Of a stretch of 10,017 bases of DNA, positions 5,975 to 10,017 are shown in pieces. Location of the stretch: assembly GCA_016764955.1 (NCBI GenBank), contig JAESQZ010000049.1, positions 1 to 10,017 on the forward strand, written 5' to 3'. Position 1 is the stretch's first letter. Every line of letters begins with the position of its first letter. The notes beneath the pieces are model-generated. The model saw only the letters and a program-made list of their open reading frames with translations, was not told the DNA's origin and ran no database searches. This stretch comes from Deltaproteobacteria bacterium. Its GTDB lineage: Bacteria > Myxococcota > UBA727 > JABDBI01. The position numbers and the translations under genes are program-made.

Positions 5975-7702
5975 ATGCTTAGCGCCAATAACATCAAACT
6001 GTCTTTTGGGTCTAAATTGATTTTTGACCAAGTCTCGTTCTCTTTATTGCCAGGAGAGCGTGTGGCATTGGTTGGCCAAAATGGCGCCGGTAAGTCGACA
6101 TTTTTTAAACTTCTTGCTGGGCAGCTGGAGCCAGATGCTGGCAGCGTAGATTTGGCTAAGGCTAAGAAAATTGGCTTTTTAACCCAGACGCTGGGCTTGG
6201 ATTTAGAACACAGCGTTGAAGAAGCTTTAAAGCATGGCTTTCAAGGCGAAGACTATCGTATCGAAGAAGTTTTATCGCGGCTGCATATCAAAGCCAGAAG
6301 CGAAAAAATTAAGAATCTCTCAGGTGGCGAGCGACGTCGAGTTGACTTGGCGCGTGTGCTTTTAGAAGAGCCAGATATTTTCTTGCTCGATGAGCCGACT
6401 AATCATTTGGACTTAGGGGCGATTAAATTTCTGGTTGATACTTTTAGGGCTACCAATAAGCCTCTGCTATTTATTTCACACGATAGTGCTTTTATAGATG
6501 AAGTCGCGACGCGTATTGTCGAGCTAGACTCAGGGAAGTTTTTTGCCCACGAAGCTTCTTATGCTCAGTTTATCGAAAACAAATTAATTCGAAGCGATAT
6601 CGACCAAAAAACTTTGCATCGTAAAGACCGTTTAATGGCTCGTGAGCTTGCTTGGTTGCGAGCAGGGACACCTGCTAGGACTACTAAGCAACAAGCACGT
6701 ATTTCGCGGGCTCAAGATTTAATTCAAGAAGTTGCTGACGAGTTTGAGCGCACGAGACCTAAACAAGTCGAGATAGAAGAGACCAAAAATAAGCGCCTAG
6801 CTAAGACTATTTTAGAACTCAAAGACTTAAGCTTTGAGCCACTTTTTAAAAACCTAAATTTAATTGTGACAGCTGGGCAGCGTTACGGAATTTTAGGCCC
6901 AAATGGCTCAGGTAAAACCACGCTTTTGTCGCTGATTTCGGGTTCTAGGCAGGCAACAAGTGGTGAAATTATCAGAGGCCCGCATACAGAAATTATTCAA
7001 TTTGACCAAAACAGAGCACAGTTAGATCCGGAAAAAAGCCTCAAAGAAACCCTGGCAGACCAGGGTGATATGGTGTTCGTAGAAGAAAAGCCCATTCATA
7101 TTGCAGGCTATTTGGATCGCTATTTATTCTCGTCTGCTGACCAAAATCGCAAGGTTTCGACTTTGTCTGGAGGCGAGCAAAACAGGCTTTTATTGGCTAA
7201 GCTTTTAAAACATGGTGCCAATTGTTTGCTGCTTGATGAACCCACGAATGATTTAGATTCGACATCGCTGGCTGTTTTAGAGGAGCGTTTAAATTCACAT
7301 AAAGGCGTTGCTTTTATTGTGAGCCATGACCGGCGATTTTTAGATCGTGTTTGTAATCAAATGCTGGTGTTTGAAGATAGAAAAATCACAAACTATCCGG
7401 GCAATTATACGAGCTATGAGCGTTTAAGACCCTCTCCCGATTTTGAAAAATCAAAATCTCCCTCTCCCACGAGGAGAGGGGAAAGAACAAAAGTTAAGCG
7501 CAGCTTTAACGAAGAACGTGAATATGCTGGCATTGAGAAACAAGTGCTTGAAGCCGAGGCTAAAAAAGAAGAGCTAGAAGCGATTTTGTCTGATCCTGCG
7601 CGTTATCAAGAACATACAAAACATGCTGCTAATTTGCGTGAGATAGAATCCAAAATCGAGCATCTTTATGAAAGATGGCAGTATTTGGAGTCACTTTCTT
7701 AG
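5975..7702 (+). CDS. uup: ABC-F family ATPase, Uup type (575 aa)
   Basis: A soluble duplicated ABC ATPase that acts on ribosomes or nucleic acid rather than in transport; it has no membrane segment. ABC1 has Walker A GQNGAGKST (34-42), signature LSGGE (115-119) and Walker B LLDEPTNHLD (137-146). The inter-domain linker carries ELAWLRAGTPARTTKQQARI (224-243), typical of Uup. ABC2 has GPNGSGKTT (308-316), LSGGE (397-401) and LLLDEPTNDLD (418-428). A charged coiled-coil tail occupies about 510-573, matching the Uup C-terminal domain. Uup in E. coli is linked to ribosome function and to precise transposon excision. A palindromic repeat is read in frame at P486-E503, between ABC2 and the coiled coil. 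The stop overlaps the convergent cyclophilin stop by 4 bp. Other ABC-F subfamilies are less likely because of the linker and tail. Confidence 0.92.
   Translation: MLSANNIKLSFGSKLIFDQVSFSLLPGERVALVGQNGAGKSTFFKLLAGQLEPDAGSVDLAKAKKIGFLTQTLGLDLEHSVEEALKHGFQGEDYRIEEVLSRLHIKARSEKIKNLSGGERRRVDLARVLLEEPDIFLLDEPTNHLDLGAIKFLVDTFRATNKPLLFISHDSAFIDEVATRIVELDSGKFFAHEASYAQFIENKLIRSDIDQKTLHRKDRLMARELAWLRAGTPARTTKQQARISRAQDLIQEVADEFERTRPKQVEIEETKNKRLAKTILELKDLSFEPLFKNLNLIVTAGQRYGILGPNGSGKTTLLSLISGSRQATSGEIIRGPHTEIIQFDQNRAQLDPEKSLKETLADQGDMVFVEEKPIHIAGYLDRYLFSSADQNRKVSTLSGGEQNRLLLAKLLKHGANCLLLDEPTNDLDSTSLAVLEERLNSHKGVAFIVSHDRRFLDRVCNQMLVFEDRKITNYPGNYTSYERLRPSPDFEKSKSPSPTRRGERTKVKRSFNEEREYAGIEKQVLEAEAKKEELEAILSDPARYQEHTKHAANLREIESKIEHLYERWQYLESLS
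7430..7481 (+). repeat. Palindromic repeat inside uup (third family)
   Basis: Two adjacent perfect 8-bp hairpins: GATTTTGA (7439-7446) with TCAAAATC (7451-7458), loop AAAA; and CCCTCTCC (7460-7467) with GGAGAGGG (7473-7480), loop CACGA. A further CCCTCTCCC at 7430-7438 can also pair with the last arm. It resembles the common 'CCCTCTCCC…GGAGAGGG' bacterial repeats. It encodes a Pro/Ser/Lys/Arg-rich stretch, P486-E503. The exact ends are uncertain by a few bases. Confidence 0.65.
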
Positions 7703-8181
7703 GCTTTCTGAATAATCACTTCCTCAATCACCACATCTTCTACTGGCTTGTCATTGTGGTTACGCTTGACGCGAGCAATTTTGTTTATAAGCTCAATATT
7801 TTTAAGCACACGGCCAAAGACAGCATGGCGGTTATCTAAAAACGGCGTTGCGATTTCGGTGATGAAAAACTGCGAGCCATTCGTGTTGGGGCCAGCGTTC
7901 GCCATAGATAAAGTACCTGGTGCGTTGTGACGCAAGTCAGGATGAAACTCGTCTTCAAATTGATAACCAGGGCCACCGGTGCCAGTGCCTGTTGGGTCGC
8001 CACATTGGATCATGAATTCAGGAATCACACGGTGAAAAATCGTGCCGTTGTAAAAACCTTTTTTGGCTAGCTTAATAAAATTTTCAACTGTCTTAGGTGC
8101 TTTGTCTGCATGAAGCTCGATTTCAAAGTCACCCATATTGGTTTTAAGCGTCACATATTTTTTCTCTGAATTCTTAGTCAT
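7699..8181 (-). CDS. ppiB: Cytosolic cyclophilin-type peptidyl-prolyl isomerase (160 aa)
   Basis: Catalyses cis-trans isomerisation of Xaa-Pro bonds during folding. It is a minimal cyclophilin domain with no signal peptide, hence cytosolic. The catalytic arginine is R51 in FHRVIPEFMIQCGDP (49-63). The GTGTGGPGYQFEDE loop (65-78), the MANAGPNTNGSQFF core (93-106) and FLDNRHAVFGRV (114-125) are all in place. The position of human CypA W121 is phenylalanine (F114), as in most bacterial cyclophilins, which predicts weak cyclosporin binding. Start ATG 8181 fits the family; no good Shine-Dalgarno is visible. A small inverted repeat, ATGCC (8180-8184) with GGCAT (8193-8197), overlaps the start codon. 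The gene lies 42 bp downstream of the small membrane protein gene on the same strand, so the two may be co-transcribed. Whether it is named ppiA or ppiB is a matter of convention. Confidence 0.95.
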   Translation of the reverse strand: MTKNSEKKYVTLKTNMGDFEIELHADKAPKTVENFIKLAKKGFYNGTIFHRVIPEFMIQCGDPTGTGTGGPGYQFEDEFHPDLRHNAPGTLSMANAGPNTNGSQFFITEIATPFLDNRHAVFGRVLKNIELINKIARVKRNHNDKPVEDVVIEEVIIQKA

Positions 8182-8223
8182 GCCTGTTATTTGGCATGGT
8201 TTTTAGAAAACAAAAAGAGGTGC

Positions 8224-8517
8224 CTACTGGCTGTCTGGTTGCACCAGTTTAATCCGGAAATCTTTAAAGCTTTTCTTTCGGATAACTCGTTTGAGTACAG
8301 CGCAGTAAATATAAAGGCCGATGGGCATCATGGGTATGCCGACCAGTAGGCCTGTGGCGATTTGATATTGTGCTGGCTCAAGTGCAGCGGTACTAATGAT
8401 GAGGCCTGCTATGAACGAGAGTGGAATTGCACAAATCCAGGTGAGCAGAATGCTGCGCCACAGCCAGCTCCAACATATTTTAAGACATCTTGTTAGTGTG
8501 ACTTCAACTTCCTGCAT
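8224..8517 (-). CDS. Small membrane protein with two predicted helices (97 aa), unknown function
   Basis: I do not recognise the family. The protein has two long hydrophobic segments at about residues 17-46 (tryptophan-rich at its start, then I-C-A-I-P-L-S-F-I-A-G-L) and 53-74. A basic C-terminal tail (K-R-V-I-R-K-K-S-F-K-D) suggests both termini face the cytoplasm. A good ribosome binding site (AAGGGG, five bases before the ATG) supports the start at 8517 and argues that this is a real gene. It is transcribed away from ctaB across a 151-bp spacer and towards the cyclophilin gene. A role linked to the neighbouring haem or oxidase genes is only a guess from position. Confidence 0.65.
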   Translation of the reverse strand: MQEVEVTLTRCLKICWSWLWRSILLTWICAIPLSFIAGLIISTAALEPAQYQIATGLLVGIPMMPIGLYIYCAVLKRVIRKKSFKDFRIKLVQPDSQ

Positions 8518-8522
8518 ATTTG

Positions 8523-8528
8523 CCCCTT
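8523..8528 (-). promoter_or_regulatory. Ribosome binding site of the small membrane protein
   Basis: AAGGGG on the minus strand, five bases upstream of the ATG at 8517. It is the clearest Shine-Dalgarno sequence in the window, since most other genes here have weak or no match. It supports this short frame as a translated gene. Confidence 0.5.
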
Positions 8529-8549
8529 GTGCTTTGATTATATACCAAA

Positions 8550-8614
8550 GTCACCCTGGCGGAGGCCAGGGTCTAGTTTCCAATGGAGAGATCCCGGATC
8601 AAGTCCGGGATGAC
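8550..8614 (+). repeat. 65-bp GTCA…TGAC palindromic repeat, intergenic (copy B)
   Basis: Same length and plan as the copy inside ileS. GTCA and TGAC form the ends. ACCCTGGC (8553-8560) pairs with GCCAGGGT (8565-8572), and ATCCCGGA (8591-8598) pairs with TCCGGGAT (8604-8611). The second hairpin begins at the same offset in both copies and keeps the TCAAG loop. It fills much of the spacer between the divergent small membrane protein gene and ctaB, where it could form a strong RNA or DNA hairpin. Confidence 0.85.
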
Positions 8615-8668
8615 TGCCATATGTTACTTGACGCTCTGCATCCTGATTGCTAGGTCCAAGCTAATTCT

Positions 8669-9529
8669 ATGACTTTAGACTTAGTTGCACTTACCAAACC
8701 TCGAATTACACTGATGGCCCTGATGGTTGCTGGTGGGTGCATGCTGCTTTCTGACTTGACGCTCTCATGGCAGCAGGCTGTGTGGGCGTTGCTGGGCATT
8801 GCTTTGCTGGTTTCTGGATCCAGCGCTTTTAATATGTATTGGGAGCGAGATTATGATGGTCTGATGGAGCGTACGCGCTTGAGGCCTTTGCCAGCGGGCC
8901 GGCTGGATCCTAAGTGGGCGTTAAGAATTGGCTTTTTGACGTCTGCGCTTGCGTTACCAGCGCTTTGGTTCAGTACGAATCTCGTCACAGTGATATTGGG
9001 CTTTTTCTCGCTTTTTGCTTATGTACTGGTTTACACGCCGATGAAGCGTATGAGCACTTGGGCCTTGGTTGTGGGCGCTGTGCCAGGTGCGATGCCAGCG
9101 CTGATGGGCTATACAGCAGTTTCGGGCGAGATAGATGAAGTTGGTTTGGCGTTATTTGGCCTCGCATTTTTTTGGCAGCTGCCACATTTTATTGCGATTG
9201 GGATTTTTCGCAAAGAAGAATACGAGTATGCGGGTTATCCAGTAATTGCTGGCGTTGTAGGTGAGCCTGCGGCTATTTTGCTGAGCTTATTCACCACGGT
9301 TTTGATTGTCTTGAACGCTGGGCTTTTGTGGTGGCTAGATATTGGCGGCTTATTTTATGCCCTGCTGAGTAGTTTATTAGGCGCCTGGTTTTTGTTGATT
9401 GCTGTTTTGGGCTTTTTTTCGCGAGATATTAAAAGTTGGGCGAAGAAGCTTTTTAAGGCCTCGCTTATTTATCAAAGCCTTTTATTTTTAGCTCTCGCGA
9501 TTGATGGGTTCGCATGCAAGTTTCTGTAA
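8669..9529 (+). CDS. ctaB: Protoheme IX farnesyltransferase (haem O synthase), 286 aa
   Basis: An integral membrane UbiA-family prenyltransferase that adds a farnesyl group to haem B to make haem O, needed by haem-copper terminal oxidases. The first Asp-rich motif is NMYWERDYD (55-63), followed by the haem-O-synthase signature LMERTRLRPLPAGRL (65-79). YTPMKRMS (122-129), GAVPGAMPALMGY (136-148), FWQLPHF (168-174) and FRKEEYEYAGYP (180-191) follow in family order. The protein is hydrophobic throughout, with about eight or nine helices, and has normal length. The WQLPHF/AIxIFRKEEY variant differs from the E. coli CyoE version and resembles those of other lineages. The ATG at 8669 begins directly with the conserved LTKPRIT segment; its ribosome binding site is weak. 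The next gene starts inside its last 16 bases, so the two are likely translationally coupled. cyoE is a synonym. Confidence 0.93.
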   Translation: MTLDLVALTKPRITLMALMVAGGCMLLSDLTLSWQQAVWALLGIALLVSGSSAFNMYWERDYDGLMERTRLRPLPAGRLDPKWALRIGFLTSALALPALWFSTNLVTVILGFFSLFAYVLVYTPMKRMSTWALVVGAVPGAMPALMGYTAVSGEIDEVGLALFGLAFFWQLPHFIAIGIFRKEEYEYAGYPVIAGVVGEPAAILLSLFTTVLIVLNAGLLWWLDIGGLFYALLSSLLGAWFLLIAVLGFFSRDIKSWAKKLFKASLIYQSLLFLALAIDGFACKFL

Positions 9530-10017
9530 GCGATCTCTCGTTTTCATATGCTTCTAAGCATGTGTTGGATGGGGTTTCTTTTGAAGTTACTCCAGGCGAA
9601 ATATTGGGCATTTTGGGTGTTAACGGCGCTGGTAAAAGCACGCTCTTAAAACTCTTATGTGGCTTACTGCCAATCCAAACAGGTGTGATTAGCCCAATCT
9701 CAAGAGATAAGCTTGGGGTTGTATTTCAAGAATGCAGCTTGGATCCAAAACTAACGGGGCGCGAAAATTTGCAGCTTTTTGCTGCGTTATATAATGGCGC
9801 CCAAGTGCCTGAAAAATTAGATGGCGTTGATTTAAACCAGCCTGTTAAGAATTTGTCCGGAGGCATGAAACGCAAATTAGAGCTTGCCCGAGTGTTTGTA
9901 CACAAGCCAAAATTAGTATTGATGGATGAGCCAACAACTGGCCTAGATATTCGCTCGTGTGAAGTTTTTTGGCAAAAGCTGCGTTCTCATCAGGCAACAA
10001 CTATTATTAATACGCAC
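9514..10017 (+). CDS. ABC-2-type transporter ATP-binding subunit (5' part, runs off window)
   Basis: The ATPase subunit of an ABC exporter of the DrrA/NosF/CcmA-like class; the membrane partner should follow outside the window. 168 codons are open to the edge. Walker A is GVNGAGKST (35-43), the Q-loop glutamine is Q72, the signature is LSGGM (114-118) and Walker B is LVLMDEP (134-140), followed by TTGLD. The switch histidine H168 is the last codon seen. The stretch between Q72 and LSGGM is only about 41 residues, shorter than usual for the class, suggesting a reduced helical subdomain. The start ATG overlaps the end of ctaB by 16 bp, which argues for coupling. ABC transporters beside haem O synthase are seen in several oxidase-assembly clusters, so a role in cytochrome oxidase maturation is plausible but unproven. 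The substrate cannot be told. Confidence 0.88.
   Translation, partial: MQVSVSDLSFSYASKHVLDGVSFEVTPGEILGILGVNGAGKSTLLKLLCGLLPIQTGVISPISRDKLGVVFQECSLDPKLTGRENLQLFAALYNGAQVPEKLDGVDLNQPVKNLSGGMKRKLELARVFVHKPKLVLMDEPTTGLDIRSCEVFWQKLRSHQATTIINTH

Noticed and set aside
8396..8653. Plus-strand 85-codon open frame overlapping the small membrane protein gene and running through the 65-bp repeat.
   Set aside because: It is antisense to a better supported gene with a good ribosome binding site, and its end is only translated repeat sequence.
8628..8656. TTGACG followed after 17 nt by TAGGTC as a ctaB promoter, using the same -35 hexamer as ileS.
   Set aside because: The -10 matches only two of six consensus positions, although a TG extension is present. 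It is too weak to list as a feature.

Overview
The window reads as a compact bacterial chromosome segment of moderate GC content. It comes from a proteobacterium-like organism. The best hints are a 65-bp GTCA…TGAC palindromic repeat containing the familiar 'CCGGATCAAGTCCGG' core that is common in alphaproteobacteria, a haem O synthase, and a long type-2 isoleucyl-tRNA synthetase carrying repeat-derived inserts, as seen in Rickettsia-like genomes. The lineage cannot be fixed from sequence alone: the trypsin-like secreted protease and the style of the haem O synthase (WQLPHF, FRKEEYxxAG) would also fit delta-like or Bdellovibrio-like lineages.

Layout. Positions 1-85 are the right end of an IS200/IS605-type transposon, including the 3' scaffold of its omega RNA; the rest lies outside the window. 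It abuts the 3' end of a Phd/YefM antitoxin gene on the minus strand (89-349). The partner toxin appears to have been cut off two codons after its start. Upstream of the antitoxin, on the same strand, is a secreted S1-family serine protease (396-1214). A short divergent spacer then leads to ileS on the plus strand (1297-4521). ileS converges, with a 20-bp overlap, on a minus-strand ATPase/DUF4143 gene (4502-5845). Next come a Uup-type ABC-F gene (+, 5975-7702), which converges with a 4-bp overlap on a cytosolic cyclophilin (-, 7699-8181), and a small two-helix membrane protein (-, 8224-8517). A divergent spacer holding a palindromic repeat precedes ctaB/cyoE (+, 8669-9529). This overlaps the start of an ABC-2-type transporter ATPase (+, 9514 to the window end).

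Working together. Translation (ileS, uup), protein folding (cyclophilin) and haem O/cytochrome oxidase assembly (ctaB plus an ABC transporter) are housekeeping functions. The left edge is an accessory patch in which a toxin-antitoxin module has been disrupted by a transposon. No stretch longer than about 150 bases lacks a gene.

The most notable pattern is three different families of small palindromic repeats sitting in frame inside two conserved genes: two in ileS and one in uup. Each lies at a loop or interdomain linker. One family also has an intergenic copy of exactly the same length, whose hairpin arms differ by paired, compensatory changes.
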